Shown here: positions 24,358 to 35,619 of the stretch, piece after piece | Numbering within the stretch: the stretch's first letter is position 1 | Layout: the number at the start of each line of letters is the position of its first letter | From: Astragalus membranaceus | Taxonomy: Eukaryota; Streptophyta; Magnoliopsida; Fabales; Fabaceae | Direction: 5' to 3' | Length of the DNA stretch: 64,000 nucleotides | NCBI GenBank assembly: GCA_039519185.1 | Contig: CM076854.1 | Coordinates: 72,039,948 to 72,103,947 of the forward strand | The notes under the pieces: generated by a model | What the model was told of the DNA's origin: nothing | The model's input: only the letters and a program-made list of their open reading frames with translations | The model's database searches: none | Program-made: the position numbers and the translations under genes

Positions 24358-27300
24358 TGTAACACCCCGATAAATTCTAACATATAGAATCACCGAAATG
24401 CACTAAATGGCATACATCAGAGTAACTTCCTGTTATTGAAATATTGAACACAACTAAAGCTTTCGATAATACATATCAAATGGTTCTCTGAACCTAATAC
24501 ACTTCCTGAAAATGCTTAAGTTTCGAAAACTTAAGACTTGTACAAAATCCTGGTGTTCAATACTCAAAACATAAAGTAGCAGAAACGACTTTACAACTTA
24601 ACAATGAAAGTTATACAATCGGTAACATAGAAACAATAAAAGGGACAAAAGTCTAAAACATGAAACTTGGTCTTCAATGACTCCAAGAGTCGCACCGGCT
24701 AACCGTGCTTCGTCGCCTTTACTTTCCCCTGTTTCTCTGTAAAAAAAACCACAAATATGAAGGGTGAGATAAACATTATCTCAGTGAGTCCTATCGAGAC
24801 CCCTTACTAACTCTAGCTTTACTTTGAACTCGTGGCCCTAAAAAGCGACCACGTGGAAATATATTAAGTTCCTGTATCATTCATGCTCATGGCCCTCCTA
24901 AGCGACACATGCAGCATACAATCTTTTGTTCCATGTTTTTAGCATAACACCTCAGTCTACCTATTTTATAGGCACTTCTTTGACTTTGGTGAACCCATCC
25001 CGCTATTTCTAGTGGGGGAAACATTCTTGAGTCTAGGTTTTGGGGCTCATGACTTCCCCTCCCCTAGTATGCTAACCTCTAAGGGTCGTCACCCTTTTTC
25101 CTCTTGTATTTATTATACATTATCAGTCTGTGTACCCGCAATGGGTTGTTAGTCATTTCAGTCAAGTACCGTTTATCATATCAGTCAAGTACCGTGTATC
25201 ATATAAGTCAAGTACCGTGTATCATATCAGTCAAGTACCGTGTATCATATCAGTCAAGTACCGTGTATCATATTATTATTTCTTAACATATGTTCTCTCG
25301 CGTTCTCTAAGTACGGTCTTCCATTTTGTTCATAATACACAAGTTTTCTAGTAAACATGTTCAATCTCATGACATCGGTACCTTTACATTGTTGGGGACC
25401 CTTGGGGAATGGATTAGAAGGGAATTGGAATCATTTGGAACGGATAAAAAGGTACTTTGAATTTGAAGATCAGAAAGTCTCACACGACCCGTGCGTGTAG
25501 GCGCACGACCCGTGCGCTGTTGAACAAAGATGTAAAAGATTTCCAGAAAGATACGCACGACCCGTGCGACTAGGCGCACGATCCGGGCGTTGTTGAATAA
25601 AAGTTCCAGGAGGATACACACGACCCGTGCGACTAGGCGCACGATCCGTGTGTGTTTAAAAACTCAGTTCGTGTAACATCAGATGGGGGCGCACGACCCG
25701 TGCACAGAGGCACACGATCCGTGCGTCTCCATCTGTTTTCCAGAAAACAGACTTTTCATGAATAAATTCCATTGCGTTCCGATTCCAATTTCGTTCCGAT
25801 CGATATCCCAACATAACAGTTATTATTCCAGACCAGCGAAAGCGGTTAAACAGTCAAACAATATATATATCATCAGTCGACAATCCAATCAATCCGAGCA
25901 ATTATGTGATTTACGGTTTTTCGATAAAAACATTTTCGTTAAGTTTTCACAAAGCAGATTTTCCATAGTATCATTTCAGAAAATAACATGACTTGACAAC
26001 AAAACGTCCCTAAGCGAGTATAGAACTCACCGATTTGACGACCTCGCGAGAAATCACGTCCTCACGAACCGTAACCTCTCGAACAATCCCCGTAATCGCG
26101 TACTCGCACCGAACTCGTCCGATACTCGAAACTGAACTACGGAACAGCAACCAATCACAAATCCAGCTACTGAACTTCCTCCTTGACTACGGAATTGGCG
26201 TCTCTCGAACTTTGGCGATTCGATCCGAAATTTGAGGAACCAACACTTCCAATTTCGCATCCGTTTTCTAGAATCAGTGAGCAGTTTTGTAACACGCGTA
26301 TCTTGGTCAAATCGTGGCCAAAACCCTTCAAACCAGTGCCCATTCTGTAGATAATTTTGTCTACTTTCTGATGGTCAAAGGATCATACGCATGCATCCAG
26401 TAACTTGGGAGATACACCCGAAACAAGGTGACTGGGTCAAAACTATCTCTAATCCAAAACTGAAACTTTCAATTCCTTTTTCTTCCACCATACTCAATGA
26501 AATCGGTTCATTCTTGTGCCTAATCCGAAGAATTTCGTGTCTAGTTTCTGAATCATCAAGAATCATGTTCATCCGAGCTGTGTACAGAGAGATATTAGTT
26601 AAATACCGAAGAGGGTTCTTACGGGTTTCCAGCAGCATCTCCCTTGAGTTGGTATCTTCAATCCCAACCACCAAGTATCACGAACTCAAGCTACCCAATG
26701 GCCTAGAACTCAATTCCAGAAACTGAAATCCTCTCTAAACTGATCCAATTCTCAATGTAGCTAGTGTATGTGCTCTAATATGGTTGTTGAACTTCAAGGG
26801 TTGCTAATGGAGCTTCAATGGTGACATGCAATGACTTAACTCCTCAAAGCTTCACTTTGGTATGCATCAAGGTTTCAGAAATGGCAATTTGGAGAAGGGG
26901 ATGATTCAGGTAATGATATTAGTATCATGAGAAGGGAAATCGAAAATGGAGAAGAATGGTGTAATTTCTACCTACATGCATCAAGATTTCACAATTTCAC
27001 CTTCTCCTTCTCTCCCTCTCTCTTCGTGTTTCTCTCCTCTCTCTCTAACCTCTTGTTTCTGAATTTCAGCAAATGATGAAGAAGAGGAAATGTTATGTTT
27101 TTGTCCAGCTGAAGCTCACTTAAAAAGGGGCGAAATGACCATAACGCCCTTATGTCCAATTTTGGCTTAAACTTCCTTAATTTCTTCTTAAGTCAATTTT
27201 AATCACACAATACTTATACAATAATCACATATTGCATATAGGGATGTTCTGTGGAGGATGGTTTAGCCGAAACTCATAAATATGTGAAAAAGACGAAAAT

Positions 27301-27430
27301 ACCCCTGCGCTCCTATTTGCTTAAAATCCCACTTAACTCACCAGATCATAATTAATCAATATTGCTAATTAATCATCTCGACCTCTTGCTAATTTAAATA
27401 ATTTAAATTAGCGAAATTGGGGATGTTACA
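24358..27430 (-). mobile_element. Solo LTR (E family), copy E2
   Basis: 3073 bp with TGTAACACC...GGATGTTACA ends and a perfect 5-bp duplication ggtgt (24353-24357, 27431-27435), inserted in the Copia body. No internal region, so it is a solo LTR left by LTR-LTR recombination. Orientation is inferred from the relative at 47577 that keeps its primer site. It contains a 25-bp tandem repeat (tcagtcaagtaccgtgtatc, about six copies at 25155-25275) and gcgcacgacccgtgcg repeats at 25480-25730. The 100-residue frames inside have no recognisable domain. Confidence 0.9.
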
Positions 27431-27535
27431 GGTGTGCTACAAGGTATGGGGGTCAGATCGATACCTTGATAGCAGAGACTCAAAGTTCATGACTGGAGAC
27501 GCAAAAAGATCCTTAATACTCAAACAGCAGTCATG
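27431..27535 (+). pseudogene. Remnant of Copia protease
   Basis: Just after the solo LTR the Copia body resumes with YLDSRDSKFMTGDAK. This matches the active-site segment of Copia proteases (WxLDSGCSxHMTGD) with the catalytic DSG changed to DSR. The frame then decays. It shows that this element descends from a coding-complete ancestor that lost most of pol. Confidence 0.7.
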
Positions 27536-28179
27536 TGACTAGTAATATCAACAATAGAGGAAGAATCACCGGTGAAGGTTAGATTGGTAAAGTTCTATTC
27601 ACCTTAAGAATAATTTATCACTTTTGTGAAATAAAATTTTTTGTGTGCATCAAAGTTTTTTCTCTCTATTGTGATGGATCTTTGATGCAACATATTTTTA
27701 AGTTAAATATGATACCTATATTGTTGAACCAAGTATGGCATATTATCTTGGGTATCCTAATTTCTCTAAATATATTTTTAAAACCATGATGATCCACCCT
27801 CTTTTTGCTAAAGCCTTGCATTCTAAATTATTAAGGGGGATCACCCAAGTAAGGGGGAGCATAGCATGAACTACTGTTTCTGATATCTCATATGCTATGT
27901 GCTCCTTTGCTAGTTTACAAAGTGATTATTTCTGTTTGTGATTATCTCATATGCTATGTGCTCACCCCCCTCCTTTTTGATGAAAACAAAGGGGGAGAGA
28001 ATATTATGCATGTTATATGTGGGAGAGAATATATGCATGGTATATGTGAGGGGAGAAAATAATTTCTGCTATCCTGCTGATGTACTGTTTATTTTATTAT
28101 GCATATGCTTAGGGGGAGCTTTTTGAAAAAGTTCCATTACTATCAAACCCCCTATGCATAATGTAATTTGTTATCATCA
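27536..28179 (+). other. Copia 3' internal non-coding region
   Basis: No coding domain. Several purine-rich tracts (aagggggatcacc, aagggggagcatag, caaagggggagag, ttagggggagc) occur before the final one at 28180, as in SIRE/Maximus-type elements. Confidence 0.6.
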
Positions 28180-28192
28180 AAAAGGGGGAGTT
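28180..28192 (+). other. Polypurine tract of the Copia element
   Basis: aaaagggggag followed by tt and the LTR start tgttgaacc. Confidence 0.8.
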
Positions 28193-30149
28193 TGTTGAAC
28201 CAAGGGCAAACACTCTTTGTTTTGTATGATAACAAATCACATCTTGTCCACTAATGGTTCAAGTTGAATGAAGTACAGGATGGAAATCAAAAAGCAGGAA
28301 ATATTAAAGTGGAGCAGCTTGGAGAAGAAGCCGTCTTTGAAGATGAAGACCTAATTGTTTATCCGCTTTCTTTAGGACACAATGTAAGGTCCTATCACTT
28401 AAGGTCTATGACAGTTTAAATAGCTGAGAGATGATTTTTGAAAACATGCATCATGCATCAAAATTAGGGTTTTGAAATATATTTTTGCATGCATGCATAA
28501 GGTGGCACCTAAACCTAAAAACGATTTTGTGGAAATCAAAAATCAATTTCTATTTTGTTCCAATGACTATGAAATCGATTTATACAATTTATATAGGCTA
28601 TGAAATCGATTTTAGGCTCACTTATAGGCCAAGAATCGATTTCCTTGCCCTATGTTTGAAGTATGTAATCGATTCATGCATATACATAAGCCAAAGGTAA
28701 GAATCGATTTCCTTCTATTTCAAAAGACTATGAAATCGATTTTCAAGCAATCCTATAGGCTATGAATCGATTCCTTCTCATTTTAAACAAAGTAAGAATC
28801 GATTCCTACCTTATTCAGGATGTCCTGAAAATCGATTCCCACCTATTTCCAAAGAAACAAACAATCGATTCTTATGTTCTCCATATGTAAAGAATCGATT
28901 CCTCTCTTTTTTAACTAGCCATAAAATCGATTCTTATGTCCTCTAAAATGATAAGAATCGATTCATCAACATTTTAACTTCATCAAAAAATCGATTCATC
29001 ATTTCTTTAAATGTTTTCTAAAAGCAAAGAATCGATTATACTATGATTTGCCTTCTCACATAAATCGATTCTTATGCATCATAAATCATTTCTACGTTTT
29101 CCTAAACCTATAAATAGGGAGGTGCTTCACACTTTTCATTTCACACCTCACACCACAATTCACAACTCCTCTCTGCTTCTCACATACATTTTCTAGATCT
29201 GAGAAAGAGAGAAAATAGAGCTTCAACTTTCATATCATTTTCTATTTTCCATATCACTCATCTCTTAGTCACTATACTGTCATTATATCTGAGGTGATTG
29301 GATCATAGATCTCTATTTGTACTTGTTACTCTATTTGTGGGGGTCACTTTGAAATCCTGGGATTTGTTCTTGGGTCTCTCAATCAGAAGATTGAGTTGGT
29401 TTGAAATCCAGGGAAGTTTTCTTGGGTCTCTCAATCAGGAGATTGAGTTGGTTTGAAATCCTGGGAGGTGATCTTGGGTCGTTCAATCCGGGAAGATTGA
29501 AGCGGTAGTGAAATCCTGGGAGGTGCTCTTGGGTCGTTCAATCAGGAGATTGAAGCGGTGTTGAAATCCTTAGCTAGGTGCTCGGGTTTTCAATTCGGGG
29601 GAATTGAGATTTGCTATTTTGAAGTTGCCTGTTTGTAAAGAATTCTTCAATATACTGGTTACCATCAAGTCCAAGGGTTGCAAAGCCTGAGGCCGAGGAC
29701 GTAGGGCTTTTATCCCGAACCTCGCTAAATTCCTGGTGTATCTCTATCCCTACTCTCTTTACTTTATTGTCTATATTTGTTATTGTTATATAGCTGTGAT
29801 ATTCATTGTTTTGTTTATATCTGTTTTGAATATCACTACTCAGATCTGTCTATTGTTATATTATTGTGCTGATCTGTTATTATCCACATCTCTGCTGTAG
29901 ATCTGTCTGTTGCTATATTCAATATCACTACGCTGCCTATAAATAATCTAGTTATTCTGTATATTGAATATAGAGTAATATCATACTGTGCTTGATCTGC
30001 CTGCTTGAATACATCATATAAGTTTAAATCTCAGTTTCCGCATTTGATTTAAACAAAGCATTTCATAAGTTTTTTGAAAAGCGAAAAGAATTCATATTTT
30101 GCACGTAACCTTATTCACCCCCCCTCTAAGGTTATACTATAGTCTAACA
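28193..30149 (+). mobile_element. Copia 3' LTR
   Basis: 1957 bp, uninterrupted, with the same ATCGAT motifs, TATA box (29109) and 52-bp tandem repeat as the 5' LTR. It shows the pre-insertion sequence (accttattcaggatgtcc) at the G1 site. Followed by acatt. Confidence 0.92.
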
Positions 30150-30154
30150 ACATT

Positions 30155-30924
30155 AACAAGGCAACAATGACTATACCTGTTGTCCAGAATAACCAAGGCA
30201 ACAGTGAGTATATGCAGTAAAGAGAAGGAAAATGAAGGCAACAATTCACAAGGGTGAAAGATTTACCTTCATTTCAAGACTGTAAGCAAACTTCTCTTTT
30301 GTCCAGAATCTGTAAACAAAAAAACCAAGTTAGGGTTTTCGAAATCATCACATTCACTGTACAAACAGAAAACCTAAGAGTCTTAGGGTCCAAAACAGAA
30401 ACAAATCAAAGAAATCATTGAGAAAAGTGATTTCTTACCTTCGTAGGCCTTCGTTTAGGGTTACAAACAAAAGGAACACAACAATCGTGCAGATACACAA
30501 GAAAGAAACACAGAGAGAGTCTGTAAGTATAGGGTTACAAAATAAGGAAGAAATCAAAGTAAAAACAAAGGGGTTTTTTACGATTACCTGTTGAGATCAT
30601 TACTGGTAGCAGAACTGAAGCTACTTCAAGCTTTAAACCTGCAAGATCATCATCAATCAGTAACCATAGCAGTTAGGAGTATCACGGTGGTGGCTGAAGG
30701 CGATGAACTAGTGACAGGAGGTGTGAAGATGCGCACACGTAGAGCTAGTGAGAGAGCGAGAGCATCGGGTGAGAGAAGAGGGAGTTGAGAAGAGCGCTTA
30801 ACGTTCAGATCTAGATCGGGTGAGAGAAGAGGGAGTTCAGAGAATATGAGAGAAGGTGAAGTGTTTTGGAAAAAAGAATGCGAAGAGTAGTGTATGCGAT
30901 GGAAGAATTGAAAAAAATAAAACA
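30155..30924 (-). other. Right interior of CACTA 3: leader-like region
   Basis: On the minus strand this region has CT-rich leader sequence, a possible donor (cctacgaag/gtaagaa near 30440) and a short exon-like block (cag/attctggacaaaagagaag..., about 30265-30310) ending at gtaaatc. A duplicated block gatcgggtgagagaagaggg lies near 30756 and 30812. It could be the promoter and 5' exons of the chimeric transcript. The open frames on either strand have no known domain. Confidence 0.4.
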
Positions 30925-31291
30925 TGGCCTTTAGCGTCGGGTGTTTAAACACCCGATGCTAAATGTATTTGCTTTAGACATTTAGCATCGGTTGTTTTAA
31001 ACAACCGATGCTAAATGTCTAAAGCAAATACATTTAGCATCAGGTGTTTAAACACCCGACGCTAAAAGTCTAACGCATATACTTTTAGCATCGGTTGTTT
31101 AAAACAACCGATGCTAAATGTCTAAAGCACTTTTGTTAAGGCATATAAAAAAACATGGAAATTTTGTTTAAAACAACCGATGCTAAATCTCTAAAGCACT
31201 TTTGTTAACGCATATACTTCCGCAACTTTCTATTTTGGTATTGAAACTAGGCATGGGAATTTTGTAAGGCTTGTAATCTAAGCACTTTTGT
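30925..31291. repeat. CACTA 3 right subterminal modules
   Basis: Paired modules tagcatcggttgttt / aacaaccgatgctaaatgt like those at 14784-15263, plus three copies of taaagcacttttgttaa. The terminal cactag sequence is absent. Confidence 0.75.
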
Positions 31292-31437
31292 TAAGTTAAT
31301 GGGGTTCAGAGAAACATTTGATATCTATTTATCGGAATTTTTTTGTCGTGTTCGATATGCAATTACAGGAAGTAACTCTGATGTATGCCAAGTGGTGCAT
31401 TTCGGTATTTCTACAAGTTAGAAAATATTGGGATGTT
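31292..31437 (+). mobile_element. E-family LTR fragment E3
   Basis: About 146 bp whose reverse complement matches the first bases of E1 and E2 (tgtaacatcccaatattttc, ggcatacatcagagttac), ending gggatgttaca. It abuts the repeat unit at 31438. Orientation is opposite to E1 and E2. Confidence 0.8.
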
Positions 31438-33158
31438 ACAAGAGTGATCCAAGGGAAAAATAATTAAAGCTAATCCTACATGGATCCATCCACATTGAAA
31501 CTTCAAATGGAATTGTCAACCGAATTTACAATTTGGACATAAATGTGGAACCATAATTAATCAAAAATTGTATTCAAATTCAACTATTAATTAGCCTCCT
31601 ATTTAATTTGGGAACTTATACTAAAAATTTGAATTCAAGTTCAAAAATTAATTGGTCACTCATTCAATTAGACAACTTATTATAGAAATATCTCTACCAT
31701 TAATAACTCAAAAAGAAGAATTTGATAAATCGTTCAATTGACTTTGAGATTTATACATCGACTCCACTCATACACACATAGTAAGAGAAAATTCATCTCT
31801 TAAAAAATGTAAATAGACTTGTTATTCAACTCTTCCTTCTTTGTTATTGGATTATTTTCATGCTCTCTTCCCAAACTCAATCCTCCTTCTCACTTTGTTG
31901 TTTTCGTTTACTCATTTTTTGTTCTCGGAATTTTTTTCTTTTCAGATGCATTGTTATTTTTTTATCTTCAAGAGATTCGCAGATGGAGGCAAATAATAAA
32001 AGGGGGAAGAAGACAAGTTGTATTGTGGGAATTATAAATTGTCTGAGATTCATGCTGGATAGTGGAATGCTACTTGAACGATTGGGCCACTGTGGTACGT
32101 TAAGTTATCTCATCTATCCACTTTTAGCAATTTCCACAATGCCTCTCTTACATCATCGCTTATCCAACTATCTTTTTATTTTAATATTTTTACGTTTTGA
32201 GACTAACATTGCTTCCTATGTGTTTGTTTGCTTTTGTTTAAATTGGACCATGTCGTCGATTTGGCTTACTTTACCGAAATTTGCAACAACCAATAGATCG
32301 TTTGCATGATGATGTCTCCTATGCTATGACGGGAAGAAAAGGAAAATGTTATTGCATTGGTGGAGGGACAGGTAAAGTTTAGATTTTTATTTTTGGTTTT
32401 CTTTCAATTTTTGGGTTTATATTCTGTCTATTTTGACATGTGAATTTTGGGATACGCAAAATTATATTATAAAAAAGTATAAGGGGTACTCCAATTCATA
32501 TACAAAACAAACTGACAGGTCCGTAAACATTGTAGCGGACAAGAGCCGAAATAACAATGTACCTCCCTGCTAATATTCTTAGGTGTCACATTGAGAGTGA
32601 TCCAAGGGAAAAATAATTAAAGCTAATCCTACATGGATCCATCCACATTGAAACTTCAAATGGAATTGTCAACCGAATTTACAATTTGGACATAAATGTG
32701 GAAGCATAATTAATCAAAAATTGTATTCAAATTCAACTATTAATTAGCCACTCATTTAATTTGGTAACTTATAATAAAAATTTGAATTCAGATTCAAAAA
32801 TTAATTGGTCACTCATTCAATCAGACAACTTATTATAGAAATATCTCAACCATTAATAATTCAAATTGAAGAATTTGATAAATCATTAAATTGGCTTTGA
32901 GATTTATACATCGACTCCACTCATACACACATAGTAAGAAAAAAGTCATCTCTTAAAAAATGTAAATAGACTTGCTATTCAACTATTCCTTCTTTGTTAT
33001 TGGATTATTTTCATTCTCTCTTCTCAAACTCAATCCTCCTTCTCACTTTGTTGTTTTCGTTTACTCATTTTTTGTTCTCGGATGTTTTTTCTTTTCAGAT
33101 GCATGGTTATTTTTTTATCTTCAAGAGATTCGCAGATGGTGGCAAATAATAAAAGGGG
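31438..33158 (+). repeat. 1.15-kb tandem repeat units, copies 4 and 5 (left part)
   Basis: The array resumes inside a unit at agagtgatccaaggg. Block A lies at about 31980-32095 (MEANNKRGKKTSCIVGIINC), block B at about 32285-32370, and the next block A starts at 33136 and is cut at caaataataaaagggg by the Ogre-like insertion. Confidence 0.85.
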
Positions 33159-34568
33159 TGTAGCGACCGAAAAATTCGAGTGAGGATTCTTCGAAGGTTC
33201 AAAAATGAAGCCGCCACCAATGTTTAATTATAAGGGCAAATATTAGAAAATCCCTTTGAGTTGGATAAGGGTCCTTGAGACCTGATTTGGATTTGGGAGT
33301 CAGTTATGCGTGGGGAAGGTATTAGCACCCCACGACATCCTTCCTAAAGAAGGTTACCATCTAATCAGTTGTGTTAATTCTAAAAATGTTATTTTACCAT
33401 TTTATTAAAATGAAAAAGACTTAATAAAATTATTTATTTGTTGTGCTTGACAGGAGTGGGCCCCTGCTCCTACGTATCTCCAGGTGCGATGGAGAAATCA
33501 AAGCAACGTAGTTCTTGGTTAGAAAAAGTTTGGTTTGTTTGTGTTTTTTATTTTAGGGATTTTAGGACTTGTGATCCGTACGGTTCATTTATCCTAAAAC
33601 GATGACTAACCCCGCCGTACGGCCGACTTAATCCCCTGTTTTTGAAAAAAAAAATTGTTTGAAAGTAATGCTTGTGTGTTTGTATTTTTTAGTTTAGAAA
33701 TTATTTCTTTTAAATAGGGATTTTAGGACCTGATCCGTACGGTTCATTCGTGGTTCTAAAAAGCTGACTAACCCGATCGTACGACCGACTTAATCCCCTA
33801 TTTTGTTTTTGAAAATATTTATTTATTTATGAGAGGAAAAGGAATATTTTGTTTTTCTGTTTTGAATATGAACGAAAAGTTAACAAAGAAGAAAAAAATC
33901 AAAAGTGCAACTAGTGAAAAATAATTATCATTAATATTTAAAAATAAACTAATTAAAAGAAAAATAAAATAAAAAAGGGAGGGAGAGAGAGAGAGAGAGC
34001 GAGAGCTTCGCTAGGAGAGGGAGAGAATGTGTTCAGTGTTCTTGTTGAATCACTGCGGTGGGTTTTTCACTGTGGACATGACCTCCTTTTATAGGTGAAG
34101 GGTAAGGTAAAGAGTGGACCAGTTGACTTGCTAGGCAAGTCGACTTGTTGGGCAAGCAGACTTGCTGGGCAAGCAGCTTGTTGGGCCGAAGGTTGATGCT
34201 ATTGACACCCCCTTTTATTATTTTCGTTTTTTCTATTAATTTTGATTTTGGCAACTTTATTTTATATTTTGGTGATTATAAATGAAAGCAAAAATGATTT
34301 TTTTGTAAAATAGTTAAAAACTTATTATTTTTTAAATATAAAAGGTTATTTTTGACTAAAAGAAAAATCTGTAAAAGAACAAGTTGGGCCAAAGCCCGAT
34401 CGGAAAAATCTAAAATAGGCCCAATAACGTGAATTACTACGCACATGCCCAATAAAACGAGATAGCATCCGAACAAGCTCAAAAGCTAACTCACGGTAAT
34501 AGGACCTGCAAACTGGTAAAAGTAAGGACGATTGTAGTAAAAAGAGCGGACAAAATTGGGGTATAACA
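33159..34568 (-). mobile_element. Ogre-like 3' LTR (left copy)
   Basis: 1410 bp from tgtagcgaccg to ggggtataaca on the plus strand. It shares almost every base with 52335-53771, including the aagccgccaccaatgtttaa block and the cggttcatt...cgaccgacttaatcc repeat found twice in each LTR. Confidence 0.9.
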
Positions 34569-34587
34569 GCTGCCCCTCTTTATTTTT
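34569..34587 (-). other. Polypurine tract of the Ogre-like element
   Basis: The minus strand reads AAATAAAGAGGGGCAGC immediately before the LTR start TGTTATACCCC. Confidence 0.75.
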
Positions 34588-35551
34588 ATTTTACTAGAAA
34601 ATGTGAATGGTTTTCAGATTTTCGTAGTAGAAATAAAAATAAAGATAGAATAGACGCTAATTTTGTCCGCTTAGGGGGAAGATGAGTTAGTGAAATGAGG
34701 GATGATTAACATTTGGCGTGTTAACCGAGAATAATAAAGAAGGATCACTGGGGATCTGAAGGAGCACGGGGGCTCTGAAAGAGCACTTGGGCTCTAAGGG
34801 AGCACCGGGGCTCCAAGTGGTTGCCTAAGCCCTGAAGGACCACTTGGGGTCTGAAAGAGCACTGGGGCTTTGAAGGACCATCTGAGGGTGGCCTTTTTCG
34901 AGCGGTCGTTAACAAGATCAGGTCTAGAACTGATCACGAAGGACGTCCACTATGTCTTAGACTGACATAGCTAGTCTGAAAGACTTGGGGTCGGATGATC
35001 CGTCGGTGCTCGATGTCGACGTGCGATCTGGATTGATGGACCAATGAGGTCTGAAGGAGTGCTGGGGCTTTGAAGGACCTATGGGGGTCTGGAAGATCGG
35101 TGCTAGACTCGGTGCTAACATTACGACCTGGTTTGCTGAGATGGGATCAACGCTTGGAGCGTCGATTTTGGAGGAACAAGATATAGGGATCGAAACTTGG
35201 CGTGTATACCCGAATATACCTAATGAATGCATTTACCTGAGAAGGGAAAGCTATCTATATTTGGCATGTCTAATAATGCATTGAATGGTGTATGCATGTA
35301 TGTGTTGTATGCGCGTGCGATGATGGATGTTTGTTGGGGTAGCGAATGAGGTGTAGCGGATAATGGGTGTTGAAGTTGATGGATAATGAAGTTGATAAAC
35401 CATGTGTGCGTATGCAGATAAGATGTAATTGTATTGCTTAGATGCACGTATTGCGATGAAACGCATGGTTGCATGTTGGAATGATTTATGCTTTGGTGGG
35501 GGTAATGAATGCAATGTGGATGATATTTTTCTCTTTTGGCCCTTTTTTTTT

Positions 35552-35619
35552 AATGAATGAATGAACGAATGAATGAATGAATGAATGAATGAATGAATGA
35601 ATGAATGAATGAATGAATG
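35552..35619. repeat. (AATG)n microsatellite
   Basis: About 17 units of aatg with one variant (aacg). The His/Ser/Phe/Ile-repeat frame on the minus strand is an artefact. Confidence 0.95.

Larger units (their letters stand above)
17455..30149 (+). mobile_element. Non-autonomous Ty1/copia element, complete with nested insertions
   Basis: The element has two near-identical LTRs with TGTTGAAC...TCTAACA ends, an iMet-type primer site, a gag, a trace of protease, a purine-rich tract before the 3' LTR, and a perfect acatt target duplication. Integrase, RT and RNase H are absent. About 3.15 kb of gypsy sequence sits in the 5' LTR and a 3.07-kb solo LTR sits after gag. The large LTRs, the gag with CCHC knuckle, and repeated aaggggga tracts before the 3' LTR resemble the SIRE/Maximus lineage. 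LTRs differ at only scattered bases, so insertion was recent. Confidence 0.9.
14784..31291 (-). mobile_element. CACTA element 3 carrying host gene fragments (interrupted by a Copia insertion)
   Basis: Left edge cactagtggaaaaacgac with subterminal modules acatttagcatcggttgttt / aacaaccgatgctaaatgt in both orientations (14784-15263). The same modules recur at 30925-31200. Without the 12.7-kb Copia insertion the element is about 3.8 kb. Its interior encodes several unrelated host gene fragments, all on the minus strand, with introns kept. A leader-like region with possible spliced exons (30300-30600, minus) suggests a promoter at its right side. The right cactag terminus is missing, apparently lost at the junction with an LTR fragment at 31292. 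Confidence 0.7.

Noticed and set aside
25367..26726. Frames of 66-111 residues
   Set aside because: Inside the solo LTR E2. They come from gcgcacgacccgtgcg repeats or are random, without known motifs.
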